Below, piece by piece: positions 42,942 to 52,610 of a stretch of DNA of 64,000 nt (its first letter is position 1; every line of letters starts with the position of its first letter). The DNA comes from an uncultured Bacteroidales bacterium. Its GTDB lineage: Bacteria > Bacteroidota > Bacteroidia > Bacteroidales > UBA932. A model generated the notes under the pieces. It was not told where the DNA came from, did no database searches, and saw only the letters and a program-made list of their open reading frames with translations. Where the stretch lies: positions 57,981 through 121,980 of the forward strand of contig CALBPX010000061.1 in assembly GCA_937899055.1 (NCBI GenBank), read 5' to 3'. A program made the translations under genes and the position numbers.

Positions 42942-45746
42942 ATGAGAAGATTTTTGATTCTTTTAGGCTTTATGCTTGCCGCAAGTGTAAGTTTTGCCCA
43001 GCAGATGCCTCCCATGCCGTTGGATCCTGCCGTAAGGGTAGGAAAACTGGACAACGGTCTTACCTATTTTATAAGGCAGAACGCCAATCCCGAAAAGAGG
43101 GCCGAGTTTTATATTGCCACCAATGTAGGTGCAATCAACGAAACTCCGGCTCAGAGAGGTCTTGCCCATTTCCTGGAGCACATGTGCTTTAACGGAAACA
43201 AGGATTTTCCGGGCAACACCATGATGAGCTACCTTGAAAAGAATGGTCTGATATTCGGGGCCAATATAAACGCTATGACCGGAGTTGAGCAGACGGTTTA
43301 CACTCTCAGCACAATTCCTACAGACAGGCAGGCTCTTATGGACACCGCTCTGGTTATACTGCAGAACGATGCTGCCTTTGTAACCAACGACTTCGCTGAG
43401 ATAGAAAAGGAAAGAGGAGTCATAATTGAGGAATGGCGAAGCGGAAACACCGCCCAGCGCAGGCAGCAGGAGGCACTTTACAAAGTTCTTTACAAGGGCA
43501 CCAAGTATGCAGACTGCAATGTCATCGGCGACGAACAATGCCTGCTTTCTTTTGACCCTCAAGAACTGACAAACTTCTATAAGACTTGGTACTATCCTGA
43601 AAATCAGGCAATCATAGCTGTAGGAGATTTTGATGTAGATTATATAGAAGGAAAGATTAAGGAACTTTTCAGCGTTATTCCCAAAAAGGAGAACCCTCCT
43701 GTAAAGGAAGTCATAACCGTGCCTTCAAATCAGGAGCCCCTTTCTCTGGTTTTCACAGACCCTGAAATCATAACCACCAATATAATCTTCATAGACAAGG
43801 AACCTGCCTTTCCTCAGGAACTGCGAAACACCGTAGCTTATTTTTCGCAGGACATACTTAAAGACATCATATTGAGCATAGTCAACGAAAGGCTTTCTGA
43901 CGAGAGCAAAAAGGCAGACTGTCCGTTCATGAGCGCATCCTATTCTAATTTCAATCTGATTAAGACTATGGATGCCAGCCTGTTCAGCATAGTTCCCAAA
44001 GAGGGTAAGATAAAGGAGGCCGTTACATCCGTAGTAAAGATGGTCCGTCAGGCCGCCCAGTTTGGTTTTACGCAGGATGAGTTTGACCGTGCAAAGGCAA
44101 ACATCCTCCGTTCATATCAGGCCAGCGAAGACAGGGCTGCTACCCGTACTAACAGCCAGCTGGCAATGCAGATTGTCCAGTACTTCCTCAAAAACGAGCC
44201 TTACTGCGAGCCTAAAGTGGAGAATCAGCTTGCTCAGATGATTTTCAGCCAAATCAAACCGGAAATGATAAATGCAGCAATTACCAAGGGGCTCATTACG
44301 CTGGAAAACAGTGCAGTTATGCTGGTAGGTCCTAAGAAGGACGAAGCTACCCTTCCATCGGAGACCCAGCTGGTAGAATTTGTCAAGGAAGGCTTTGCAG
44401 CCGAGGTAGAGGCTCCTAAGGGCGAGGAAATTGCCAAGGAATTCATAGATCCAGCAACCATCAAGGCCGGAAAGATTAAGAAAGAGGCCCAGGGCTACAT
44501 CGGATGTAAGGTATGGACACTGAGCAACGGCATTCAGGCCTACCTTTATCCGACCGATGTCCGTAAAGACAGAGTTTCATTCACTCTCATTCAGGATGGT
44601 GGGCAGAGCATGCTTCCTCAGGAGCTGCTGCCTGATTTTGAGGACAATGTGCAGTATTTTTATGCATCTAACGCCGGAGTGGGGCAGTTCCCTGCCAACA
44701 CGGTCGACAAGATGCTTGCCGGAAAGAACGCTTCTGCCTCCAATTTCATAAACGAAACCCACAGCGGTGTAAACGGTTCTTCTTCTACCAAGGATGCAGA
44801 AACGGCACTCCAGCTTATGTATCTGGCCTTTACGCAGCCAAGGTGCGAGGATGCCGAGTTTGAGACCTCCATGACACAGATGAAGGCCATAGCCGCCAAC
44901 ATAGACAGCAACCCTCAGTTCCAGTACCAGAAGATGCTCCGTAAGGCTATGACCAATAACAACCCCAGGGCTCTGATGTTTTCAAAGGATCTGATAGAGA
45001 AGGTCAGTCCGGAGGATATCAGAAAGGGTAACAGCATTCTCTTCGGCGATGCAGTGGGCGCAAAGCTTTTTGTCGTAGGCGACTTTGACGCAGAAACTCT
45101 TAGGCCTCTGATAGAAAAGTATGTGGCATCTCTTCCCGTAAAGAGCAAGAAGGCCAGAACCGCAGTGGATCACAAGATGTATCCGACAGACGGAGTGAAT
45201 GTGGTTGAGCAGACCGTGAAGATGGAAAACCCCAATACCTATGCCACCGTGGTTTACCAGCGTCCTCAGAAGAACACCCTTGAGAACAAGGTTGTAACCA
45301 GAGCCATGACCTACATTATGAATATGAGGTACATAGCCTCTCTCAGAGAGGAGGACGGCGGAACTTACAGCCCGAGTGTAAGCGGCAGTATTTCAAATCT
45401 GCCTTGTGAGAGAAATTACTTTGAAGTATCGTTCGAAACCGGAAAAGAAAAGGCTCCTGTGCTTATAGAGAAGGTCTATAAAGGCATAGAAGCCCTTGCC
45501 GCCGAAGGTCCTACCGACGAAGAAATGGGTAAGACAATAGAGATGCTGAAAAAGAACATTCCAGAAAGCAAAAAGAACCCTGCATATTGGGGGAATCTTC
45601 TGGAAGCTTACTACCTGTACGGGTACGACAACCAGCTTACGGACGAAAAAATTGACAAATTTGTTACGAAGGAAAATGTGCAGAATGCCGCAAAAGCCAT
45701 TATAGAGGCTGGAAACAGGCTGACTGTCATTGAAAATCCGGAATAA
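42942..45746 (+). CDS. M16-family zinc peptidase (PqqL/pitrilysin-like)
   Basis: A 934-residue exported peptidase. A signal peptide ends near SFAQ (about residue 20). The inverted zinc motif HFLEH is at residues 76-80, with the third ligand in the downstream IEKERGVIIEEW region. Four M16 half-domains are expected, two in each half; the second half lacks the zinc motif, as is normal. The single-chain form with signal peptide is common in Bacteroidota and is thought to degrade peptides in the periplasm. The gene has its own promoter. Confidence 0.92.
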   Translation: MRRFLILLGFMLAASVSFAQQMPPMPLDPAVRVGKLDNGLTYFIRQNANPEKRAEFYIATNVGAINETPAQRGLAHFLEHMCFNGNKDFPGNTMMSYLEKNGLIFGANINAMTGVEQTVYTLSTIPTDRQALMDTALVILQNDAAFVTNDFAEIEKERGVIIEEWRSGNTAQRRQQEALYKVLYKGTKYADCNVIGDEQCLLSFDPQELTNFYKTWYYPENQAIIAVGDFDVDYIEGKIKELFSVIPKKENPPVKEVITVPSNQEPLSLVFTDPEIITTNIIFIDKEPAFPQELRNTVAYFSQDILKDIILSIVNERLSDESKKADCPFMSASYSNFNLIKTMDASLFSIVPKEGKIKEAVTSVVKMVRQAAQFGFTQDEFDRAKANILRSYQASEDRAATRTNSQLAMQIVQYFLKNEPYCEPKVENQLAQMIFSQIKPEMINAAITKGLITLENSAVMLVGPKKDEATLPSETQLVEFVKEGFAAEVEAPKGEEIAKEFIDPATIKAGKIKKEAQGYIGCKVWTLSNGIQAYLYPTDVRKDRVSFTLIQDGGQSMLPQELLPDFEDNVQYFYASNAGVGQFPANTVDKMLAGKNASASNFINETHSGVNGSSSTKDAETALQLMYLAFTQPRCEDAEFETSMTQMKAIAANIDSNPQFQYQKMLRKAMTNNNPRALMFSKDLIEKVSPEDIRKGNSILFGDAVGAKLFVVGDFDAETLRPLIEKYVASLPVKSKKARTAVDHKMYPTDGVNVVEQTVKMENPNTYATVVYQRPQKNTLENKVVTRAMTYIMNMRYIASLREEDGGTYSPSVSGSISNLPCERNYFEVSFETGKEKAPVLIEKVYKGIEALAAEGPTDEEMGKTIEMLKKNIPESKKNPAYWGNLLEAYYLYGYDNQLTDEKIDKFVTKENVQNAAKAIIEAGNRLTVIENPE

Positions 45747-45777
45747 CCCGCCCAAAGACAGATTTTTTGAAAGATTT

Positions 45778-45808
45778 TTTGGCAGAGAAATAAAAAATCG
45801 TATATTTG
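45778..45808 (+). promoter_or_regulatory. Promoter of the first OmpA gene
   Basis: TTTG (45778-45781) and TATATTTG (45801-45808) are separated by 19 bases, a perfect match to the consensus, as expected for a highly expressed porin-like gene. The leader to the ATG is about 75 bases. Confidence 0.85.
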
Positions 45809-45890
45809 CAACGATTATCGGGCTCTTGTGAACATACGGAGGGCTTGATGCAACAAGATTTAGTAACATAAAAACTATAAAATCATTTAA

Positions 45891-47102
45891 ATGACTATGA
45901 GAAAATTCTTTTTGACAGTTGCTATTTGCGCAATAGCTGCAGCAAGCGCAAATGCACAGGTAATTAAGGGTGCTGAGGCACAGACCCTCAGAGGCCCTTA
46001 TGAGACTAACCGTCTCTTTGACAACATCTTTATTGGTGCTGCCGGTGGAGTTAACCTGTATCAGGGCGAGAACGATCATGAGATCGATTTTGCTAAGAGA
46101 CTTGCTCCCGCAGTTCAGGGTTACATTGGAAAATGGATTACCCCTTCTGTTGGAATCAGACTCGGATACTATGGTATTCAGGCAAAGGGTTACTACGCAG
46201 ACAAGACCCTCTCTCGTTTCAACGCTTACACTGAGGACTATCATACTTTTGCCGGAAAGCAGAAGATGAACCATAACTATGTAAGAGGTGACTTGATGTG
46301 GAACATCTCCAACGCTATTGGAGGCTACAGAGCTGACAGATTCTGGGACATTGCTCCTTACCTCGGAGCAGGTGCTATGTGGAACGGAACTACCAAGAAG
46401 GTTGACGGTTCACATCATCATGACACTGAGTTTGCAGTTACTGCAGGTATCTACAACATGTTCCGTATCAGCAAGGCATTGGACATAACTTTGGATGTAA
46501 ACCAGAGCGTCGTTAACCAGAGATATGACGGAGATTCCCGCCATAATCGCAGAGAGTTCATAGCTTCTGCATCTCTTGGTCTTGCTTATCAGTTCAAGAA
46601 CAGAGAGTTCTCAAGAGCTCACGCTCCTGTTGACGTAACTCCTTACAACAACAAGATTAAGGATCTGAACAAACTTCTGGAAGATGCTAACGCACTCAAC
46701 AAGAAGCTTCAGTCAGATCTGGATGCTGAGAAGGCAAAGGATAAGGGTGGAAAGACCGTTTACGTTCCTGGTGAAACCAAGACCGTTCCTTCTCCTTTTG
46801 CAGTTTACTTCCCTCTGGGCAAATCTACTCTTACAGACGCTCAGAAGAACAGCATCAAGTACTTTGTTGAAACAGCTATGAAGACCAACTCAGACCGTAC
46901 TTTCGAGATCGTAGGTGCAGCTGACAGCGCAACCGGTTCTGCAAAGACCAACGAAAGACTCGGCCAGGCTCGTCTGGACGCAGTTCTCAACATCATCAAG
47001 GCTTGTGGCGGAAACTACAAGATTTCTGACAAGAACCTTGGTGGTACCGATGAGTTCAGCAAGACAGACAAGACCCTCAACCGCGTAGTTGTTATCAAGT
47101 AA
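45891..47102 (+). CDS. OmpA-family outer-membrane protein, first copy
   Basis: A 403-residue outer-membrane protein. A signal peptide ends near ASANAQ. An N-terminal eight-stranded beta-barrel (about 25-250) contains GAAGGVNLYQGENDHEIDFA and DLMWNISNAIGGYRADRFW. A short coiled-coil linker (INDLNKLL-type, here IKDLNKLLEDANALNKKL) precedes the peptidoglycan-binding OmpA domain (PFAVYFPLGKSTLTDAQKNS to RLGQARLDAVLNIIKACGG). The protein resembles the Omp40/41 (Pgm6/7) pair of Porphyromonas, which links the outer membrane to the cell wall. The ATG at 45897 is an equally possible start. Confidence 0.93.
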   Translation: MTMRKFFLTVAICAIAAASANAQVIKGAEAQTLRGPYETNRLFDNIFIGAAGGVNLYQGENDHEIDFAKRLAPAVQGYIGKWITPSVGIRLGYYGIQAKGYYADKTLSRFNAYTEDYHTFAGKQKMNHNYVRGDLMWNISNAIGGYRADRFWDIAPYLGAGAMWNGTTKKVDGSHHHDTEFAVTAGIYNMFRISKALDITLDVNQSVVNQRYDGDSRHNRREFIASASLGLAYQFKNREFSRAHAPVDVTPYNNKIKDLNKLLEDANALNKKLQSDLDAEKAKDKGGKTVYVPGETKTVPSPFAVYFPLGKSTLTDAQKNSIKYFVETAMKTNSDRTFEIVGAADSATGSAKTNERLGQARLDAVLNIIKACGGNYKISDKNLGGTDEFSKTDKTLNRVVVIK

Positions 47103-47125
47103 ACAGGCTTCTGTCTGAAGAATTA

Positions 47126-47153
47126 AGCCGTCCGTATGGGCGGCTTTTTTTTG
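47126..47153 (+). terminator. Terminator after the first OmpA gene
   Basis: A 9-bp stem AAGCCGTCC / GGGCGGCTT (one G-T pair) with loop GTAT is followed by a run of eight T. It is a strong intrinsic terminator 23 bases after the stop codon, separating the two OmpA genes. Confidence 0.9.
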
Positions 47154-47183
47154 TGTCGTTTTTGTTATTTTCTTACGTAAAGT

Positions 47184-47214
47184 CTTGTTTTTAATCAAAA
47201 AATAGTTATATTTG
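47184..47214 (+). promoter_or_regulatory. Promoter of the second OmpA gene
   Basis: CTTG (47184-47187) and TATATTTG (47207-47214) are 19 bases apart; the -7 element is perfect and the -33 element has one mismatch. It lies after the terminator of the first copy, so the two genes are transcribed separately. Confidence 0.75.
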
Positions 47215-47266
47215 CGGTTACTAGTGTTATTGAATGAATAATATAAACCTAAGAATTATTAACTAT

Positions 47267-48520
47267 ATGAACATCAAAAAACTATTTGTAACAGCAGCCG
47301 TTTGCGTATTTGCTTTTGCAAGTGCAAACGCTCAGGTTATCAAAGGCACTGAGGCTCAGACTCTTAGAGGTCCTTATGAGACCAACCGTTTATTCGACAA
47401 CATCTTCTTTGGTGTAGCTGGTGGTGTAAATCTGTATCAGGCAGAGCAGGATCATCATCTTTCATTCCATCGCAGATTGTCTCCGGCAGTTCAGGGCTAT
47501 GTTGGAAAGTGGATTACTCCAAGTTTCGGTATCAGACTCGGCTACTACGGAATTAAGGCACGTGGTTTTTACCACAATGACGATGCTGCAACCCCTGCAC
47601 CTCCTGCATGGAGCGGCAACGCTTATGTTGACCCTGCAGACAGCTATGACTATGGCTACAAGCAGCATTTCAGAATTCACTATGTAAGAGGTGATCTGAT
47701 GTGGAACATCTCCAACGCTATCGGTGGCTACAGAGCTGACAGATTCTGGGATATTGCTCCTTACATCGGAGCAGGTGTAGCTCAGAACTGCATTCCTGGC
47801 AAATACCCTAAACTGGCTGAGGGCAGACCTAACAGCAGAAATTCAGAAATTGCAGTATCTGCAGGTATCTACAACATGTTCAGAGTATGCAGCGCACTGG
47901 ATGTTACCTTGGATATTACCCACACTCTCTTCCACGACACTTTTGACGGTCAGAAAGCAGGTTCTCGCAGAGACTATATGACAACTGTAGCTCTCGGTCT
48001 TGCTTATCAGTTCAAGAACAGAGAGTTCTCAAGGGCTCATGCTCCTGTTGACGTATCTTCTTACACTTCCAAGATCAACGATCTGAACAAGTCTCTTCAG
48101 GACATCAACGCAAGGAACAAGAAGCTTCAGGAAGATCTTGACGCTGAAAAGGCAAAGGAAGGCACTGGCAAGACCGTTTATGTACCTGGCGAAACCAAGT
48201 ACGAACCGGCTCCGTTTGCAGTTTACTTCCCTCTTGGCAAATCTACCCTTACCGAGGACCAGAAGAACAGCATCAAGTACTTTGTTGAGACTTCTATGGC
48301 TAACAACAAAGACCGCGTATTTGAAATTGCAGGTGCAGCAGACAGCGCAACTGGTTCTGCTAAGACCAACGAGAGACTCGGCCAGGCTCGTCTGGACGCA
48401 GTTCTCAACATCATCAAGGCTTGCGGCGGAAACTACAAGATCTCCGAGAAGAACCTCGGCGGTACTATGGAGTTCAGCCAGACCGACAAGACTCTCAACC
48501 GCGTAGTTGTTATCAAGTAA
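47267..48520 (+). CDS. OmpA-family outer-membrane protein, second copy
   Basis: A 417-residue paralogue of the preceding gene. Signal peptide (KKLFVTAAVCVFAFASANAQ), barrel, linker and OmpA domain match the first copy closely; the C-terminal halves are nearly identical in protein and DNA (for example GSAKTNERLGQARLDAVLN in both). The main difference is in a surface-loop region (about 107-130), where this copy has an added Pro/Ala/Asp-rich loop. The start at 47267 gives a proper signal peptide; 47234 would add 11 residues. The two proteins probably form a mixed oligomer, by analogy with Porphyromonas. Confidence 0.92.
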   Translation: MNIKKLFVTAAVCVFAFASANAQVIKGTEAQTLRGPYETNRLFDNIFFGVAGGVNLYQAEQDHHLSFHRRLSPAVQGYVGKWITPSFGIRLGYYGIKARGFYHNDDAATPAPPAWSGNAYVDPADSYDYGYKQHFRIHYVRGDLMWNISNAIGGYRADRFWDIAPYIGAGVAQNCIPGKYPKLAEGRPNSRNSEIAVSAGIYNMFRVCSALDVTLDITHTLFHDTFDGQKAGSRRDYMTTVALGLAYQFKNREFSRAHAPVDVSSYTSKINDLNKSLQDINARNKKLQEDLDAEKAKEGTGKTVYVPGETKYEPAPFAVYFPLGKSTLTEDQKNSIKYFVETSMANNKDRVFEIAGAADSATGSAKTNERLGQARLDAVLNIIKACGGNYKISEKNLGGTMEFSQTDKTLNRVVVIK

Positions 48521-48541
48521 AGATCAACTTATCTGAAACTG

Positions 48542-48567
48542 AGGGGATGACCAAAGGGCCATCCCCT
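48542..48567 (+). terminator. Terminator after the second OmpA gene
   Basis: An 8-bp stem AGGGGATG / CATCCCCT with a 10-base loop, followed by TTATTTT, begins 21 bases after the stop. The following kinase gene starts only 15 bases downstream, so some read-through may be needed to express it. Confidence 0.7.
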
Positions 48568-48581
48568 TTATTTTCCTGTAC

Positions 48582-49382
48582 ATGAAGATTGTCATTAACC
48601 CCAAATATGAATTTCTGAGAGACTTTGTTACAGGTATTCTGCAACGCTCCTACAAGGTTGACAAAACCTACCGTAACTTCAGGAACATAGTAGAAGAAAC
48701 CCGTGTTGGCGGAGTACATGCAGTAGTAAAGATCTTTAAGAAGCCTACTGAATTCAACCGTGTGGTTTACAGCTTCCTGCGGCCTACCAAAGCAAAGCGT
48801 TCATACGAATACTCAATAAGGCTTCTTAAAAACGGAATAGACGTTCCGGAGCCTATAGCCTATCTGGAAAAATTCAAGGGGCCGTTCTTCCATACCGGTT
48901 GCTATATCTGCGTTTATACAGATTATTCATCCATTGCAGATTTTAAAGACATAAATCTTTCGGATGCAACGCAGAGGCAAAGGCTGGACAGTTTTCTGAC
49001 CCAGTTTTCCGCCTATGTTGCAGATTTCCATTCAAAGGGTCTGGTTCATAACGACTTCAACATAGACAACATCCTTTATAAGGAAACAGACAGAACTCTC
49101 AGTTTTCAGCTGATAGACCTTAACCGTGTGCAGTTCCACAACCGCAGCCTCCAAAAATGCGCAAAGGATTTCAGCAGCATCCATTTTCCGGACCAGATGA
49201 TGGATGTGATTGTTGACCGGTACTGCATGCTCAGAAATTTGGACAAAAACATCTTCCTCAAAAAACTGGCCCGCAGCAGAGGCAGGGCAAAAGGCGTAAC
49301 AAAAATCAAGGACATTGTACTTACCCCTCTGGGGCTGAGGAAGAAACGGCCGGCAGACGGCATTCTTAAAAAGGAGAATTAG
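48582..49382 (+). CDS. Lipopolysaccharide kinase (Kdo/WaaP family)
   Basis: A 266-residue kinase-fold protein. The glycine-poor N-lobe has VGGVHAVVKIFKKP (the ATP lysine). The catalytic loop is HNDFNIDN (residues 156-163, Asp158 and Asn163), and LIDLNRVQF is the metal-binding Asp in place of DFG. This fits the Kdo kinase/WaaP group that phosphorylates the inner core of lipopolysaccharide. The C-terminus is basic. No dedicated promoter is seen between it and the OmpA terminator. Confidence 0.87.
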   Translation: MKIVINPKYEFLRDFVTGILQRSYKVDKTYRNFRNIVEETRVGGVHAVVKIFKKPTEFNRVVYSFLRPTKAKRSYEYSIRLLKNGIDVPEPIAYLEKFKGPFFHTGCYICVYTDYSSIADFKDINLSDATQRQRLDSFLTQFSAYVADFHSKGLVHNDFNIDNILYKETDRTLSFQLIDLNRVQFHNRSLQKCAKDFSSIHFPDQMMDVIVDRYCMLRNLDKNIFLKKLARSRGRAKGVTKIKDIVLTPLGLRKKRPADGILKKEN

Positions 49383-49404
49383 CCGGCACAGAGCAACAAA
49401 AAAA

Positions 49405-49434
49405 CAAGCACCTACATTAATTTGTAAGTGCTTG
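49405..49434. terminator. Bidirectional terminator between the kinase gene and tRNA-Asn
   Basis: The stem CAAGCAC / GTGCTTG (7 bp) is extended after one mismatch by TACA / TGTA, loop TTAATT. An A run lies on the left and a T run on the right, so it can end the plus-strand kinase transcript and the minus-strand tRNA transcript. Confidence 0.75.
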
Positions 49435-49444
49435 ATTTTTATTG

Positions 49445-49518
49445 CGCCTGCACAAGGACTTGAACCTAGGACCCCATGATTAACAGTCATGTGCTCTAAC
49501 CAACTGAGCTATGCAGGC
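49445..49518 (-). tRNA. tRNA-Asn (anticodon GTT)
   Basis: On the minus strand a 74-base cloverleaf: acceptor GCCTGCA / TGCAGGC, D arm with AGCTCAGTTGGTTAGAGC, anticodon stem-loop ATGACTGTTAATCAT (anticodon GTT), and T arm with GGTTCAAGTCC. The discriminator base is G and the CCA end is not encoded. A promoter lies just upstream. Confidence 0.96.
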
Positions 49519-49530
49519 GTTTTGGGACTG

Positions 49531-49562
49531 CAAAAGTATATTTTTTTTGATAATGTTCCAAA
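49531..49562 (-). promoter_or_regulatory. Promoter of tRNA-Asn
   Basis: Read on the minus strand, TTTG (49559-49562) and TACTTTTG (49531-49538) are 20 bases apart, matching the consensus. The -7 element ends 12 bases before the mature tRNA. Confidence 0.75.
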
Positions 49563-49599
49563 TCTTTTCGCAGAATTAATCAAAATCGGCAAATTAGAG

Positions 49600-49607
49600 T
49601 AACTTTG
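49600..49607 (+). promoter_or_regulatory. Putative -7 element for the HU-CCDC81 gene
   Basis: TAACTTTG matches TAnnTTTG, 19 bases before the ATG at 49627. No good TTTG is found 19-20 bases upstream. Confidence 0.4.
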
Positions 49608-49626
49608 CCCTGTAAAACCAGAAATT

Positions 49627-50502
49627 ATGGACAAGGCCCTTCTGTCTCAAATATTCAGAGATATAATCCTCAGCCACAATCAGCTGATACTTCCGTTTAT
49701 GGGATGTATTAAACTTGAGGATGTTCCGGCTTCTTTTTCTGAGGGTGGGCTTGTGGTAACTCCGCCCTCCAAGCGGCTCTATTTTGACAATTACAACCTT
49801 TCTTCAAACGACATTCTGCTGAACGAATATGCTTCTGCCAGAGAGGTCTCGAGAATGGCTGCAAAAAAGGCCCTTTATGCCGAACTGGAGGAACTTAGGA
49901 ATATCGCCGAGAAAGAAGGCCGTTTTGAGTTGGATGGGTTCGGAACCTTTGTCTATGACAAAGAAAACGGCTATACTATAGAGACTTCTCCGGACTTTAT
50001 GATTTCCAGAGATACATTCGGGCTCTCCACGCTTGACCTCAGAGACGAGGAAAAGATTGAGGCGGAGAAAGCAGCGGCGGAGAAAGCCGAGAGAGAGCGC
50101 ATTGAGGCGGAGCAGAAAGCAGCCGCTGAGAAGGCGGCAGCGGAGAGAGCTGAGAGAGAGCGCATTGAGGCAGAGCAGAAAGCAGCCGCTGAGAAGGCAG
50201 CGGCGGAGAAAGCCGAGAGAGAGCGCATTGAAGCAGAGCAGAAAGCAGCAGAAGAGAAAGCAGCAGCTGAGAAAGCAGCAGCTGAAAAGGCTGAGAAAGA
50301 AAAGAAAGCATCGCTGAGGAAAACAGCGGAGAAAGCCGACAAAAGCAAAAGCCCAAAATGGCTTTGGGCTTTGCTGACAGTCATAGCTGTTGTTTTAATA
50401 GCCTGTGTCCTGATTTATTTCTTCAGGGAAGACCTTAAGCCTTACCTTGAGAGGATTCTGTACAGCAAGGAAGAACTCGAAATCCTCAACTATAAACTTT
50501 AG
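49627..50502 (+). CDS. Membrane-anchored HU-CCDC81 domain protein
   Basis: A 291-residue protein. The N-terminal ~135 residues match the Bacteroidota HU-CCDC81 domain (two HU-like, possibly DNA-binding modules; [20 protein letters not shown], then [20 protein letters not shown]). Residues ~140-230 are a highly charged coiled coil with three near-identical 21-residue units ([21 protein letters not shown] type). One transmembrane helix follows (about 245-266, [18 protein letters not shown]) and a 25-residue tail. Relatives usually end in a peptidoglycan-binding SPOR domain, which is absent here. It overlaps the convergent metG by four bases. Confidence 0.78.
   Translation: MDKALLSQIFRDIILSHNQLILPFMGCIKLEDVPASFSEGGLVVTPPSKRLYFDNYNLSSNDILLNEYASAREVSRMAAKKALYAELEELRNIAEKEGRFELDGFGTFVYDKENGYTIETSPDFMISRDTFGLSTLDLRDEEKIEAEKAAAEKAERERIEAEQKAAAEKAAAERAERERIEAEQKAAAEKAAAEKAERERIEAEQKAAEEKAAAEKAAAEKAEKEKKASLRKTAEKADKSKSPKWLWALLTVIAVVLIACVLIYFFREDLKPYLERILYSKEELEILNYKL
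50090..50290 (+). repeat. Three 63-bp direct repeats inside the HU-CCDC81 gene
   Basis: Near-identical 63-bp units begin GAGAGAGCGCATTGAGGC and encode 21 residues each ([21 protein letters not shown] type). Differences are few single-base changes. The in-frame unit length means copy-number change would lengthen or shorten the coiled coil without breaking the frame. Confidence 0.85.
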
Positions 50503-52604
50503 CCTACAGAGGCTCCGTTGACCATCACTTCCTGCGGAGTGATGAACCGCATCTTGCCGGAGCTGTCTTTTGACATCAGAATCATGCCGTTGCTCTCTAT
50601 TCCCCTGATCTTGCGGGGCTTGAGGTTTGCAAGTATGCAAATCTGCTTGCCAACCATATCTTCGGGTCTGTAATACTCGGCGATTCCTGAAACAATTACT
50701 CTGCGGTCTATTCCGGTATCTATGGTGAGTTTCAGGAGTTTGTCTGTCTTTGGAACGGCCTCCGCTTCAAGTACCGTGGCGGTGCGGATATCCATCTTTT
50801 CAAATTCCTCAAAGGTACATTCGGGCTTCTGGGGCTGAACCTGCTTTGCCTGTTCGGCCTTTTCCTTTTCCAGGTTGGCCTTCTTGATGGCTTCCAGGCG
50901 GTCTGTCTGGGCCTTGATGGCCTCGTCTTCAATCTTGCTGAAAAGAAGCTCCGGAGTGCCCAGCTGGTCTCCTTCCTTGAGGAAATCCAGGCGGCCGAGA
51001 TTCTCCCAGCGGATGTTTCCTTCCGGTGCGCTTACGGGGCAGATTTCATCTTTCTTTTCTGCCAGAGACAGCATTGCCTGAAGTTTCTTTGAGGAGAATG
51101 GGCAGAACGGCTCAAATGCAATGGAAAGGTTGGCGCATATCTGCAGGCATAGGTTCAGAATTACGGCTACCCTCTGAGGGTCGGTCTTGAAGACCTTCCA
51201 TGGTTCGGTATCGGTGAGGTACTTGTTGCCGAGCCTTGCAAGGTTCATGGCCTCTTTGACTGCATCTCTGAACTTGAAGTGTTCCAGGTAATTGTTCAGG
51301 TTGGCAACAATCTCAGGAATGGCACTTGTCATCTTGCGGTCTTCTTCTGTGAGCATATCCTGGCTGTAACCCGGAACTTTACCTGCGAAGTACTTGTTTG
51401 TAAGAACAAGGGCGCGGTTTACAAAGTTTCCGTAGATGGCTACAAGTTCGCTGTTGTTGCGGGCCTGAAAATCTTTCCAGGTAAAGTCGTTGTCTTTGGT
51501 TTCCGGAGCATTGGCGCAGAGTACATATCTCATGACATCCTGCTGGCCGGGGAACTGTTCCAGATATTCTTCCAGCCAGATTGCCCAGTTGCGGCTGGTG
51601 GAAATTTTGTCTCCTTCCAGATTCAGGAACTCGTTGGCCGGAACGTTGTCCGGAAGGATGAAGCCGTTGCCGTAAGCCTTGAGCATAGAAGGAAATACTA
51701 TGCAGTGGAAGACTATGTTGTCTTTGCCTATGAAGTGTATCATTCTGGTATCGTGGCTCTTCCACCATTTTTCCCAATCGTTTGGCAGCAGTTCTTTGGT
51801 GTTGGAAATGTAGCCTATGGGGGCATCAAACCAGACATACAGAACCTTGCCCTCCGCTCCCTCAAGCGGTACGGGAACTCCCCAGTCCAAATCTCTGGTA
51901 ACTGCTCTGGGCTTCAGACCTCCGTCTATCCAGCTTTTGCACTGGCCGTAAACATTGGTCTTCCACTCTTTATGACCGTCTATTATCCATTCTTTTAGCC
52001 AGTTTTCGTATTTGTCCAAAGGCAGGTACCAGTGCTTTGTCTTTTTCTTTTCCGGCTTTTCTCCGCTGAGCCTGGAGTGAGGGTCTATGAGTTCATCCGG
52101 AGAGAGTGTGCTTCCGCATTTTTCGCATTGGTCGCCGTAGGCTTTTTCGTTGCCGCATTTAGGACAGGTTCCCATGATGTAGCGGTCTGCAAGAAAGACC
52201 TTTGCCGCCGGATCATAATACTGCTCGCTTTCCTGCTCAATGAACTTTCCTTCATCGTAGAGTTTCCTGAAGAACTCTCCGGCGGTTTCCGCATGGATTT
52301 TGGAACTGGTTCTGGAATAGATGCTGAAGCTTATTCCAAAACGGTTGAAACTGTCTTTTATGATGGTGTGATACTTGTCCACAATTTCTTGTGGAGAGCA
52401 TCCTAAGTCTTTGGCTTTGAAGGTAATCGGAACGCCATGTTCGTCGCTTCCGCAGATGAAGAGCACATCTTCTCCCTTCAGGCGGAGGTAACGCACGTAG
52501 ATATCGGCCGGAACATAAACTCCGGCAAGATGACCGATATGCACGCTTCCGTTTGCATAAGGAAGGGCTGCGGTAACAAGATGTCTCTTGAAATTCTTTT
52601 CCAT
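50499..52604 (-). CDS. metG: Methionyl-tRNA synthetase with C-terminal tRNA-binding domain
   Basis: A 701-residue class I synthetase. The HIGH motif is at residues 22-25, the zinc knuckle uses C147, C150, C160 and C163 ([20 protein letters not shown]), and the second signature reads KISTS (about 335), a variant of KMSKS. The C-terminal ~110 residues ([20 protein letters not shown] to [11 protein letters not shown]) form an EMAP-II/OB-fold tRNA-binding domain, as in dimeric MetRS. It lies six bases after dnaG on the same strand. Confidence 0.97.
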   Translation of the reverse strand: MEKNFKRHLVTAALPYANGSVHIGHLAGVYVPADIYVRYLRLKGEDVLFICGSDEHGVPITFKAKDLGCSPQEIVDKYHTIIKDSFNRFGISFSIYSRTSSKIHAETAGEFFRKLYDEGKFIEQESEQYYDPAAKVFLADRYIMGTCPKCGNEKAYGDQCEKCGSTLSPDELIDPHSRLSGEKPEKKKTKHWYLPLDKYENWLKEWIIDGHKEWKTNVYGQCKSWIDGGLKPRAVTRDLDWGVPVPLEGAEGKVLYVWFDAPIGYISNTKELLPNDWEKWWKSHDTRMIHFIGKDNIVFHCIVFPSMLKAYGNGFILPDNVPANEFLNLEGDKISTSRNWAIWLEEYLEQFPGQQDVMRYVLCANAPETKDNDFTWKDFQARNNSELVAIYGNFVNRALVLTNKYFAGKVPGYSQDMLTEEDRKMTSAIPEIVANLNNYLEHFKFRDAVKEAMNLARLGNKYLTDTEPWKVFKTDPQRVAVILNLCLQICANLSIAFEPFCPFSSKKLQAMLSLAEKKDEICPVSAPEGNIRWENLGRLDFLKEGDQLGTPELLFSKIEDEAIKAQTDRLEAIKKANLEKEKAEQAKQVQPQKPECTFEEFEKMDIRTATVLEAEAVPKTDKLLKLTIDTGIDRRVIVSGIAEYYRPEDMVGKQICILANLKPRKIRGIESNGMILMSKDSSGKMRFITPQEVMVNGASVG

Positions 52605-52610
52605 ATCTGA

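Noticed and set aside
51570..51610. KISTS in place of KMSKS in MetG as a sign of a damaged enzyme
   Set aside because: The rest of the synthetase is intact, and this second signature varies naturally among class I synthetases.
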